In this document: positions 24,851 to 31,907 of the stretch, in pieces
Position numbering within the stretch: the stretch's first letter is position 1
Layout of the letters: each line of letters starts with the position of its first letter
DNA from: Oscillospiraceae bacterium
GTDB lineage: Bacteria > Bacillota > Clostridia > UMGS1810
NCBI GenBank assembly: GCA_022769845.1
Contig: JALEIO010000182.1
Coordinates: 1-34,684 of the forward strand
DNA: 34,684 nt
Direction of reading: 5' to 3'
Notes under the pieces: generated by a model
The model's database searches: none
What the model saw: only the letters and a program-made list of their open reading frames with translations
Told to the model about the DNA's origin: nothing
Translations under genes and position numbers: made by a program

Positions 24851-26124
24851 CAGTTTAATCCTCCTATCACTTCTTGTATATCTTTAGCATCTATTTCTCT
24901 AACTTTTTTATGATTCTTTATTGAAAGTGCAGCAGCAACCCCTGTAGCTTCCCCCATCCCCATACATATAGGCATTGCTCTATAATTAGAATGCGCCATA
25001 TGAGTTCCGGATATATTTCTTCCCGCCAAAAGAATACCATCTATCTTCTTTGGGACAAAACAGCCATACGGGATTGTATACCCCTTTGTCTGCACAAATT
25101 CATGCTGACAACCAGTTTCATCTAAACCCGAACCAGTAATGTTATGAACATCAAAGTTAAAGTATGCATCGTACACCACATAATCATCATGTTGCACCGC
25201 CTGTGCTATATCATCCTCGGTGATTTTCTTCATTCCTTCGAAATGACGTGTTTCACGGATTCCTATCAAAGAGGCACTTCCCACAACATAACAATTCTCA
25301 TAGCCTGGAGCATATTCTCGCAGAAAGTTAACTATTGCAGGGATTTGCTTACGGCATGAAACTTCTGCTTTTGTAAGACTTTCAGCATTTGTACCGTCAA
25401 TTTCTGTTATATTCGTCATATTACAAGTTACTATTCCTGGAATTGTTGACCAATATAATAAAACATGTCCAGCCGGATACGGCAGCTTTTCTCTTGCCAA
25501 AGATTGAAGTTCACCCTTCTCTGTATGCACAAGAGTTTCAAATGAAGTTGCAAAAACTGCCCTTTCCATATCCACTCCCCCAACTTTAAACATAAGCGTT
25601 GCAGGTTGCATTTTCCCATCGGACTCTCTCCCTAACACATATGGAATACCACATTTATATGCAACATCCCCATCGCCTGTTGCATCTATTACTACTTTTG
25701 AATACAAGGCAGTAAATCCGTCCTTATTATAGCATACAATTCCCTTTAATACATCATTCTCCATCAAAACATCACAAACGGTTGTATATAGTAAAATATC
25801 AACTCCCGCCTCTTCAAGCATCTCTATGTATGTGAGAGTAAGCATTTCAGGATCAATAAATTCTGTCTTTTTCCCTGGTTCAAAATAATTTTTTTGAGAA
25901 GCTCTTTCCAAAACCTCATGATAAAACTTATTACCAACATTACCCGTAAAATGGCTCATCATTCCGGATGTTGAGATACCTCCCAAACGCCCAAGACTTT
26001 CTACTATCAATGTTTTTACACCTTGTCTTGCTGCCATTATTGCTGCCGCCATTCCAGCAGGACCAGAACCAGCAACTATTACATCATATTCTCTTATTTT
26101 TGAAATCTTTGTACAAAACTCCAT
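24850..26124 (-). CDS. FAD-dependent oxidoreductase A (FAD_oxidored family)
   Basis: 424 residues. It has the Rossmann motif YDVIVAGSGPAGMAAAIMAA, then the family block LGRLGGISTSGMMSHFTGNVG, the GDGDVAYKCGIPYVLGRESD region, and the C-terminal cofactor block DGILLAGRNISGTHMAHSNY. No signal peptide or membrane segment. AGGAGGTG lies 6 bases upstream of the start. First gene of the six-gene operon, divergent from the AraC regulator; its stop overlaps the CapA-like start (TGATG). Substrate unknown. Confidence 0.86.
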   Translation of the reverse strand: MEFCTKISKIREYDVIVAGSGPAGMAAAIMAARQGVKTLIVESLGRLGGISTSGMMSHFTGNVGNKFYHEVLERASQKNYFEPGKKTEFIDPEMLTLTYIEMLEEAGVDILLYTTVCDVLMENDVLKGIVCYNKDGFTALYSKVVIDATGDGDVAYKCGIPYVLGRESDGKMQPATLMFKVGGVDMERAVFATSFETLVHTEKGELQSLAREKLPYPAGHVLLYWSTIPGIVTCNMTNITEIDGTNAESLTKAEVSCRKQIPAIVNFLREYAPGYENCYVVGSASLIGIRETRHFEGMKKITEDDIAQAVQHDDYVVYDAYFNFDVHNITGSGLDETGCQHEFVQTKGYTIPYGCFVPKKIDGILLAGRNISGTHMAHSNYRAMPICMGMGEATGVAAALSIKNHKKVREIDAKDIQEVIGGLN

Positions 26125-26143
26125 ATTGACACCTCCTTTATTA

Positions 26144-26168
26144 TATATTATAATAACACTATAATATA
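26144..26168. promoter_or_regulatory. Inverted repeat in the divergent operon/AraC promoter region
   Basis: TATATTATA-ATAACAC-TATAATATA: a perfect 9-bp inverted repeat with a 7-base spacer, in the 92-base gap between oxidoreductase A and the AraC-type gene. It contains TATAAT-like hexamers on both strands, so it may hold overlapping -10 elements, an operator, or both. AT-richness lowers its significance. Confidence 0.45.
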
Positions 26169-26216
26169 TAAAATTCCTTTGTATATTTGCAAATATTCTA
26201 TAAAAAGGTGCATTTT

Positions 26217-27065
26217 ATGAACAACAGTATACTCGAAATCAAAAATTACATACTTTTTTTAAAAAAAGATTGCAACTTAGAAATTACACTCCATCCATAT
26301 GAAAATGAACATCTCATTTCTAATAGTGAGCTAATTTCCTTCAATATTCATGAAAATCCCTATTGTATATACGTTAAAACATTTGCCGAAGCACAGGAAC
26401 ATTGTGTTGCTCGCCAAAAAAAAGTTCTACATAAAAGTGCATCAGGTTCCTTCTGCGGATCCTGTTATGCAGGAGTAAAAGAATTCATTTATCCAATCTA
26501 CGACAATACATCATTAGTGGGATTTATTTCAATAAGCGGATATAGAGAACAAAACTACGAATCATACATAAACAAGTGTTCGAATAAATTTAACATATCA
26601 CAAAAGAATTTAGAAAAAACAATTCTATCCCTGAAAAGCAAAATCCCAAATAAATCTTATGTTGACACTCTTATTATTCCACTAATTCGAATGTTAGAAC
26701 TTGCCTACATCAAACTTGGCAACATAAGTAATGATTCCAGTACTATAGAAGAAATCAAAAAGTATGTGAATCGTCATTATGCTGAGGATATAACAATAGA
26801 ACAACTATGCAAAATTTTTTCATGTAGTCGATCGTATATTTGCCACACCTTTAAAGTCAAAACAGGACATACATTTCACGAGCATCTAACAGCAATAAGG
26901 CTTCGTTCTGCAAAATCATTACTTCTTCATTCTAATTTAAGCGTGTCCGAAATAGCTTATTCTGTTGGATTTAATGATTCAAATTATTTTTCAAGTACAT
27001 TTAAATCACATGTGGGGTTATCCCCTATGGCATACCGAAAAAAACAAATGATTGTTTCGCAGTGA
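26217..27065 (+). CDS. AraC-family regulator with PocR-type sensor domain
   Basis: 282 residues from ATG at 26217 (MNNSILEIKNYILFL), chosen because AAAAGGTG lies 7 bases upstream; the frame is open further back. The N-terminal ~165 residues match the PocR sensory pattern with C63, C80 and C83 (EHCVARQKKVLHKSASGSFC, GSCYAGVKEFIYPI). The C-terminal ~100 residues are a double helix-turn-helix of AraC type (EDITIEQLCKIFSCSRSYIC; LSVSEIAYSVGFNDSNYFSS; FKSHVGLSPMAYRKKQ). It is divergent from the six-gene operon and is probably its activator, responding to a small ligand. Confidence 0.9.
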   Translation: MNNSILEIKNYILFLKKDCNLEITLHPYENEHLISNSELISFNIHENPYCIYVKTFAEAQEHCVARQKKVLHKSASGSFCGSCYAGVKEFIYPIYDNTSLVGFISISGYREQNYESYINKCSNKFNISQKNLEKTILSLKSKIPNKSYVDTLIIPLIRMLELAYIKLGNISNDSSTIEEIKKYVNRHYAEDITIEQLCKIFSCSRSYICHTFKVKTGHTFHEHLTAIRLRSAKSLLLHSNLSVSEIAYSVGFNDSNYFSSTFKSHVGLSPMAYRKKQMIVSQ

Positions 27066-27149
27066 TTAAAACAAAGCTCGCGAAGTAACCTTTTTAACAG
27101 ATCCTTTTTACTTTATAACTTCTATTTTAATTACATCTCCCACCAATAT

Positions 27150-27174
27150 TCCCACAGGAAAAATATCTGTGGGA
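27150..27174 (+). terminator. Terminator after the AraC-type gene
   Basis: TCCCACAG and CTGTGGGA form a perfect 8-bp stem around a 9-base A-rich loop, followed by CATATTTTCTTTTTAT. It lies about 85 bases after the AraC stop and just before the IS200-type left end. The bases between 27066 and 27150 contain nothing recognisable. Confidence 0.75.
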
Positions 27175-27198
27175 CATATTTTCTTTTTATATACCGAA

Positions 27199-27221
27199 AA
27201 CCACGCGATAGTCGCGTGGTT
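27199..27221. repeat. Left-end hairpin of the IS200-type element
   Basis: AACCACGCGA-TAG-TCGCGTGGTT: perfect 10-bp stem with a 3-base loop. IS200/IS605 transposases recognise such subterminal hairpins in single-stranded DNA. Confidence 0.8.
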
Positions 27222-27245
27222 CAAAAGAGGTTAACCGATGAACAA

Positions 27246-27311
27246 AAATCCTCCAATATGTTACGATAAGTTTGACCTGCCAGTCGAAAATAAAAACATA
27301 TTGGAGGATTT
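27246..27311 (+). promoter_or_regulatory. 17-bp inverted repeat burying the tnpA ribosome binding site
   Basis: AAATCCTCCAATATGTT (27246-27262) pairs perfectly with AACATATTGGAGGATTT (27295-27311). The right arm contains the GGAGG ribosome site, and the tnpA ATG lies five bases after it. The folded mRNA would hide the site, as described for IS200 tnpA leaders. Confidence 0.82.
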
Positions 27312-27315
27312 GTCT

Positions 27316-27786
27316 ATGAAAAAGATAAGTATAAACAATAATAGTTTAGCACATACGAGTTGGAATTGCAAGTATCATATAGTATTTGCACCGAAATACA
27401 GACGAAAAGTATTTTTTGAGGAAAAAAGATTGTAAATCAGGGAAATATTGAGACAATTATGCCAGTGGAAAGGTGTAGAAATAATTGAGGGAGAAGTATG
27501 TCCGGATCACATACATATTCTGTTTGGTATCCCGCCCAAAATGAGCGTTTCGGGATTTATGGGATACCTCAATGGAAAAAGTGCATTATTAATATTCCAG
27601 AAATTTGGAAATATGAAGTTTGCATACCGAAACCGAGAATTTTGGTGCAAGGGATATTACGTTGATACCCTGGGTAAGAACGCCAAAGCAATAAAAGAAT
27701 ATATTTCAGATCAGTTGAAAAGGGATCGAAAAAGTGACCAGTTAGCAATGTTCGACCCACGGGACCCATTTATGGGTAGTAAGTAA
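27316..27786 (+). pseudogene. tnpA: IS200-type transposase tnpA with an in-frame stop codon
   Basis: HUH/Y1 single-strand transposase, about 156 codons from ATG at 27316 (MKKISINNNSLAHTSWNCKY). TAA at 27433-27435 interrupts it after VFFEEKRL; the same frame resumes at once with IREILRQLCQWKGVEIIEG, so one substitution (for example AAA or GAA to TAA) explains the break. Downstream parts are intact: the HUH pair in PDHIHILFGIPPKMSV, FMGYLNGKSALLIF, FWCKGYYVDTLGKN with the catalytic Tyr, and the C-terminus. A TTG at 27448 might restart a shorter protein lacking the first strand. Recent inactivation is the simplest reading. Confidence 0.88.
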
Positions 27787-27870
27787 CAAATGCATGGCTG
27801 GCAGGCCAAGAAAAAGACGCACTTGTGCGTAGCCAGTGGAGATTAGGGCTTTGCCCGAAACTGAAATACC

Positions 27871-27887
27871 CCCCCGTTTTACGGGGG
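27871..27887 (+). terminator. Right-end hairpin / terminator of the IS200-type element
   Basis: CCCCCGT-TTT-ACGGGGG followed by AATTTTTATT. It may serve both as the right-end recognition hairpin and as a transcription terminator for tnpA. Confidence 0.7.
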
Positions 27888-27897
27888 AATTTTTATT

Positions 27898-27925
27898 GTG
27901 CCGTTAGGGTATAGTCTAATGGCAC
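27898..27925. repeat. Imperfect inverted repeat beside the IS200 right end
   Basis: GTGCCGTTAG and CTAATGGCAC pair over 10 bp with one G-U, around an 8-base centre. It lies between the insertion sequence and the small serine recombinase. It might be a recombination site, an element end or an operator; no decision is possible from the sequence. Confidence 0.35.
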
Positions 27926-28016
27926 AGTTGAAAAGTGTCCCGTTTAAGTTTTTATTTGATTTATGGAACGGTTCAAAATAAAAACACACCCTATTGGGAA
28001 AGGAGTGAAATCAAAA

Positions 28017-28562
28017 ATGAAAATAGGATATATCAGATGCAGTTCTGAACAACAAAACACGGCAAGACAAGAAGTGCTGATGCAGGAGCTTGGAGTTGAT
28101 GAAGTTTTTATAGATAAATTGTCGGGCAAAAACACAGACAGACCACAACTGAAAAAGATGTTATCTTATGTCCGTAAGGGTGATACTGTTATCGTATCTG
28201 AAATCAGTAGGTTTGCAAGAAATACAAAAGACCTGTTAGAGTTGATTGAAATTCTTGCTCAAAAAGAGGTTGAGTTTATTAGCCAAAAAGAAGCAATTGA
28301 CACATCAACTCCTACCGGGAAATTTATGCTCACAGTTTTCGGCGCGGTAAGCGAATTGGAGCGGTCATATATTTTGTCACGGCAAGCTGAAGGTATTACC
28401 ATTGCAAAATCTCTCGGAAAATACACCGGCAGGAAGCCCAAAGAACTTCCTGCCGGTGCAGACTCTGTTATCGATAAATGGAAAGATGGGAAGATAACCG
28501 CCGCCGAAGCAATCCGAAAGCTCGGCATCAGCAAAAGCACATTTTACAGAAAATTTGGATAA
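28017..28562 (+). CDS. Small serine recombinase (resolvase/invertase family)
   Basis: 181 residues from ATG at 28017 (MKIGYIRCSSEQQNTARQ), chosen for AAAGGAGTGA 8 bases upstream. The catalytic domain shows the N-terminal serine region, the DKLSGKNTDRPQLKKML block, VSEISRFARNTKDLLELIE, and the long E helix (FMLTVFGAVSELERSYILSR). The C-terminal ~40 residues are a helix-turn-helix ending AAEAIRKLGISKSTFYRKFG. Such enzymes resolve cointegrates or invert DNA; the partner site is not identified. A perfect 13-bp inverted repeat falls inside the linker between the two domains. Confidence 0.93.
   Translation: MKIGYIRCSSEQQNTARQEVLMQELGVDEVFIDKLSGKNTDRPQLKKMLSYVRKGDTVIVSEISRFARNTKDLLELIEILAQKEVEFISQKEAIDTSTPTGKFMLTVFGAVSELERSYILSRQAEGITIAKSLGKYTGRKPKELPAGADSVIDKWKDGKITAAEAIRKLGISKSTFYRKFG
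28424..28458. repeat. 13-bp perfect inverted repeat inside the resolvase gene
   Basis: CACCGGCAGGAAG (28424-28436) and CTTCCTGCCGGTG (28446-28458), 9-base loop. It falls in the codons linking the catalytic and DNA-binding domains. No U tract follows, so it is not a normal terminator. Confidence 0.7.
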
Positions 28563-28569
28563 TTGATGA

Positions 28570-28650
28570 CGGGTTGACAGGTTTTTGCAAGATTTTAGAA
28601 CTATAATAGCTATATAATTTTTCGTAGTTTTGCAATAACCCTGCAACCCG
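28570..28650. repeat. Imperfect 21-bp inverted repeat after the resolvase (possible res or att site)
   Basis: The left arm (28570-28590) and right arm (28630-28650) match at 17 of 21 positions: CGGGTTG...TTGCAA on one side and its complement on the other, with a 39-base AT-rich centre. It fills the gap between the convergent resolvase and 430-aa genes. Resolvases bind inverted sites next to their genes, so this may be its target; there is no U run for a terminator. Confidence 0.45.
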
Positions 28651-28655
28651 ACACC

Positions 28656-29948
28656 TTATATGGTAGGTTTTATCCAACTTACCACTTTGGCATAATCAAC
28701 ATTGTTTGTTTCTAAATTTTCAAATACAGGAATTGTTTCAGCTATTGTTGCAGTATATCCGCCTCTATCAATCCAATCTATGATTTTACATACTATGCTT
28801 GTTTTTAAATCTATGTCATCCTTTTTAAAATAATATGTTTCAAAAGATTTTGCAGAATGTGTAATGGTGAAATCGAGTATTTCGTAATCCTTTGGGGTGA
28901 GATTACTTATTATGCAATTAGGATTGTTATATACAGAACTCAAATTCAATGATGTATCAGTTTCTTTTTGAAGTCCGGTGTTATTGTCCAAAATCATTTT
29001 ACTTATATGTTGTTTAGTGATTATTCCGTCTATCGCGTATGGCATAAAATCAACATTATCCTTTAAAATGTCTAGGTCATATAGACAGGAATTTTTGTTT
29101 ATATGATACATATTTAATAGCATTATAAACGGGTGTGAAGTATCATTTAGAAGTTGATGACATTCCCGGTACGCATCAATCAAAGCATTTCTGCTATTAT
29201 CTGCTCTTTTCCCCGAATAGAAGGCAGTTAATTTTAAGATAGATGTTAGCAATTTGTTTTCGATTTTTCTGCCTTTATATAAATGATTATAATATCTTGC
29301 AAAGAAAATAATACTTGTTTTGAATTTTTCAACAAGTTCGGTTCGAGTTTCTTTTTCTGCCTTAAATTCAAGGTCAAGATTTGCCAATATGTTATCGACG
29401 CTGTCAGATGGAATTAAATTTGCCTTGTAGCTTTTCATTGCTTCAATGTGTCTCATTGAGCAGTTTTCTGTTGCTATCAGCAGTGCATCATAAACTATGG
29501 TTAAACACATAAATTCAATTTGTCTGTAAATCTGCTTGAAATTTTCTTCTATGTAAGAACTTTTAAATTTTATTTCTTTCCCTTTTTCTTTTTCGATTAT
29601 ATCAAAATCAAAAATTCTTGGGTAAAACATTTTGTATAGATACAATTTCATAATATCCGGGAACAAAAGCCTATAAGCCATAAACTGCCTTGCATCATCC
29701 TTTAGATGTATTATGCTGTTGGTAGTTTCTGCGAAATCCAAGAATAGAAACAATAGCTCGGATTTTGACATATTGCTCAAATTCAATTTATTATTGTTTT
29801 CAAAGTCAGAAATCAAGCGCAAAAATTTTTTTCGTGCTTGTGCATCATCTATGCTCAAAGGATTACGGGTTATGGTTAAATTTTTATTGCTGTCTCTAAA
29901 ATATTGCGAAAAGAATTTTTTTTGTGTGCTTCTCTTTTTGAGTTTCAT
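28656..29948 (-). CDS. Hypothetical protein, 430 aa, on the integrative element
   Basis: Not recognised. It is rich in Lys, Asn and aromatic residues, predicted mostly helical and soluble, with no signal peptide, clear membrane segment or nucleotide-binding motif. Visible features: a basic start (MKLKKRSTQKKFFSQYFRDS), helical stretches around SELLFLFLDFAETTNSIIHL and FMCLTIVYDALLIATENCSM, and a C-terminal part with TPKDYEILDFTITHSAKSFE. It is transcribed opposite to the primase, probably with the 34-aa ORF from the 30225-30253 promoter. It is AT-rich cargo; a defence or regulatory role is possible but unsupported. Confidence 0.75.
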   Translation of the reverse strand: MKLKKRSTQKKFFSQYFRDSNKNLTITRNPLSIDDAQARKKFLRLISDFENNNKLNLSNMSKSELLFLFLDFAETTNSIIHLKDDARQFMAYRLLFPDIMKLYLYKMFYPRIFDFDIIEKEKGKEIKFKSSYIEENFKQIYRQIEFMCLTIVYDALLIATENCSMRHIEAMKSYKANLIPSDSVDNILANLDLEFKAEKETRTELVEKFKTSIIFFARYYNHLYKGRKIENKLLTSILKLTAFYSGKRADNSRNALIDAYRECHQLLNDTSHPFIMLLNMYHINKNSCLYDLDILKDNVDFMPYAIDGIITKQHISKMILDNNTGLQKETDTSLNLSSVYNNPNCIISNLTPKDYEILDFTITHSAKSFETYYFKKDDIDLKTSIVCKIIDWIDRGGYTATIAETIPVFENLETNNVDYAKVVSWIKPTI

Positions 29949-29984
29949 AATGAAGCACTCTATCGGACATAAATTTAGTATTGT

Positions 29985-30089
29985 TTATACATTTGTTGGT
30001 TGTATCTGTGTAAGCGGATTTTGAGCTTGTTCTGGTTTTTCCTTTTCCCATATAAATCCTAGCTCCTTAAAAAAGTCAATTTTTTTCAT
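29985..30089 (-). CDS. Small hypothetical ORF, 34 aa
   Basis: MKKIDFFKELGFIWEKEKPE followed by a Gln/Pro-rich end (QNPLTQIQPTNV). The start at 30089 is preferred because GGTGGG lies about 8 bases upstream. The frame is open back to a TTG at 30215, but that lies at the predicted transcription start. Too short to identify; it may be a leader peptide or small partner of the 430-aa gene 36 bases downstream. Confidence 0.4.
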   Translation of the reverse strand: MKKIDFFKELGFIWEKEKPEQAQNPLTQIQPTNV

Positions 30090-30180
30090 TTTAATTTCCC
30101 ACCAAATCAAAACGACAAATAAGGCTTCCAATGATAAAATGTTATTGTAGTTGACAAAAGCATAAGCGTGTGAATGCCAA

Positions 30181-30198
30181 AATAACACATATGTTATT
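30181..30198. promoter_or_regulatory. Candidate operator between the 430-aa unit and the primase
   Basis: AATAACA-CATA-TGTTATT: a perfect 7-bp inverted repeat just downstream of the predicted start of the minus-strand promoter. Its spacing and position suit a dimeric repressor, but none is identified in the window. Confidence 0.45.
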
Positions 30199-30224
30199 AA
30201 GGCTTGTATATGCAATTATTATAT

Positions 30225-30253
30225 ATTATATCACAATATATTGCTATTTTCAA
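30225..30253 (-). promoter_or_regulatory. Sigma-A promoter for the 34-aa ORF and 430-aa gene
   Basis: Minus-strand TTGAAA (30248-30253), 17-base spacer, TATAAT (30225-30230). Predicted start near 30218. The primase gene on the other strand begins about 60 bases to the right; TTGACT at 30275-30280 may belong to its promoter, but no -10 at proper spacing is clear. Confidence 0.8.
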
Positions 30254-30311
30254 TATATGAGCGGTTTCTGTTGACTGCACAAAATATTTTATATTAGAGG
30301 AGGACATGCAA

Positions 30312-31850
30312 ATGTCAAACAACGAATTGAAAAAAATATTTTCTGATGCAACCTTAAAGGTTAAGGAAATTCAGGAAACACCAGTGAGAAACTTTAGTAA
30401 AAACGAAAGCAAAAACTTAGTTCACGGCAGTAATGTAACTGCTTATCTGAACGAGCTTTCACCGACGTTTATCCAGAGGCTGAAAGAGAGAAAAAAGTCC
30501 ATAAAATCAAAGGTGTTGTTTTACTCAACAGATGATGCCGGAAACATAGATTGTTTCTTGGATATGTTTGGTGATTATGTCATATACAACAGCGATAAGG
30601 GTAAATATTATTACTGGACAGGTAGGCTATGGCGGGAGGACATTGACAATAAGATTCAGCTTTGGGTTCAGACTTCTATGAGAACACGCAGAGATTATAC
30701 ACTAAAGCAGTTAAAAAAGAACTCTGGTGTGAAAAATTATGATGAACTACTTTCTCATGTTAATAGGTGTTGCAATCAGCACAGTATCAAGGCTGTTATT
30801 GAAGGTGCAAAAGCTACGTTATCTTTTAACGATGTTATTTTCGATAAGCATCCGCATCTCTTAAATGTGCTGAATGGAACGATAAACCTAAAAGATGGGG
30901 TTATCAGACCTCACGACAGAAGGAATTTCATAACGAAGCTCATACCAATTATGTATGATGCTTCTAACAAATCACCTCAATTCAAGAGTTTTTTGAAGGA
31001 TACTTTTGAAGATGATGAGCTGATAAAATATGTTCAGAGGTTGCTCGGTTACTGTGTTACAGGAGAAACAAAGGAGCAGGTCGTTCACTTCTTTATTGGA
31101 AATGGCGCAAACGGAAAGAGTACACTGCTTTCGCTCGTGCAATACATTATGTGCGACTATTCCGCTGTGATACCATCAAAGGTACTTATCAGTGTTGAAC
31201 GAGCGGGAGCAGCTTCATCCGAAATTGCACAACTTCCACACAAGCGCCTTGTTTGTTGCAGTGAGTTAAACTGCACCGATGTGTTAAACGAAGGAAAGAT
31301 AAAAATTATGTCGAGCGGTGAAACACTTGCAGCAAGGCAGCTTTATTCACAAGCCTTCACCTTTGAACCTGAGTTCAAGTGTATTGTTGATACAAACTAT
31401 CTTCCGCAAATTATGGGTACTGATAATGGCATCTGGAGAAGGGTAAGGGTTGTTCCTTTTGAATATACAGTTTCAAAGGACAAGCTCAATAAAAACTTGT
31501 TAAATGAGCTTAAACAAGCGAAAAAAGCTGTTCTCGCTTGGCTTGTAAAGGGAGCTATTAAATACTATGAAGAAGGCTTGGGGACATGTGAAGCGGTAAT
31601 AAAGGCTACGAAAAAGTATCGCAAATCCCAAGACACATTGGGAGGCTTTATAGATGCCTGCATCAAGTATGAAGATGGTTCAGAAGTCAGAGCCAGGGCG
31701 TTATATGAGGCTTATATAAGCTACTGCAACGATAACTTTTTAAATCCTATGAGCGAAACAAAGTTCGGAAAGGATTTTGCTGCTCTTGGGTTTAAAAGGG
31801 GAAAAGATAAAGTGTCACGAAAGTATCTTGGCATCAAATTAAAAATTTAA
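30312..31850 (+). CDS. P4/D5-type primase-helicase (superfamily 3)
   Basis: About 512 residues. The N-terminal D5_N-like region has GDYVIYNSDKGKYYYWTGRL and DVIFDKHPHLLNVLNGTINL. The helicase domain follows with Walker A FIGNGANGKST (about residue 262) and a late block FKCIVDTNYLPQIMGTDNGI then WRRVRVVPFEYT with the arginine finger. The C-terminus is a winged-helix-like DNA-binding domain. Such proteins start replication of P4-like phages, plasmids and integrative elements. The start chosen is ATG at 30312, since GAGGAGGA is 8 bases upstream; ATG at 30306 is too close. No primase catalytic domain is seen, so it may be only a helicase loader-helicase. Confidence 0.92.
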   Translation: MSNNELKKIFSDATLKVKEIQETPVRNFSKNESKNLVHGSNVTAYLNELSPTFIQRLKERKKSIKSKVLFYSTDDAGNIDCFLDMFGDYVIYNSDKGKYYYWTGRLWREDIDNKIQLWVQTSMRTRRDYTLKQLKKNSGVKNYDELLSHVNRCCNQHSIKAVIEGAKATLSFNDVIFDKHPHLLNVLNGTINLKDGVIRPHDRRNFITKLIPIMYDASNKSPQFKSFLKDTFEDDELIKYVQRLLGYCVTGETKEQVVHFFIGNGANGKSTLLSLVQYIMCDYSAVIPSKVLISVERAGAASSEIAQLPHKRLVCCSELNCTDVLNEGKIKIMSSGETLAARQLYSQAFTFEPEFKCIVDTNYLPQIMGTDNGIWRRVRVVPFEYTVSKDKLNKNLLNELKQAKKAVLAWLVKGAIKYYEEGLGTCEAVIKATKKYRKSQDTLGGFIDACIKYEDGSEVRARALYEAYISYCNDNFLNPMSETKFGKDFAALGFKRGKDKVSRKYLGIKLKI

Positions 31851-31907
31851 ACCTTTTGCTGTGGCAGCTGTTATCTGCTGTCGCCCGCAAACAAGGAGGG
31901 ATGTGAT

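Larger units (their letters stand above)
27199..27887 (+). mobile_element. IS200/IS605-type insertion sequence
   Basis: Bounded on the left by a near-end hairpin (27199-27221) and on the right by CCCCCGT-TTT-ACGGGGG (27871-27887); exact termini may lie a few bases outside. Only a tnpA gene is present, no tnpB, and there are no terminal inverted repeats or obvious target duplication, as expected for this family. Between tnpA and the right hairpin lie further small palindromes (ACGCACTTGTGCGT at about 27819-27832). It inserted between the AraC terminator and the serine recombinase element. Confidence 0.87.

Noticed and set aside
27199..27925. A CRISPR-like or repeat array around the IS200 element
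   Set aside because: The palindromes differ in sequence and spacing; there are no regular repeat-spacer units, and cas genes are absent in the window.
27898..27925. A partial tRNA as integration target next to the recombinase element
   Set aside because: The GTGCC...GGCAC stem looks acceptor-like, but no T-loop (GTTCGA), anticodon arm or CCA follows, so no tRNA is called. No tRNA or rRNA was seen anywhere in the window.
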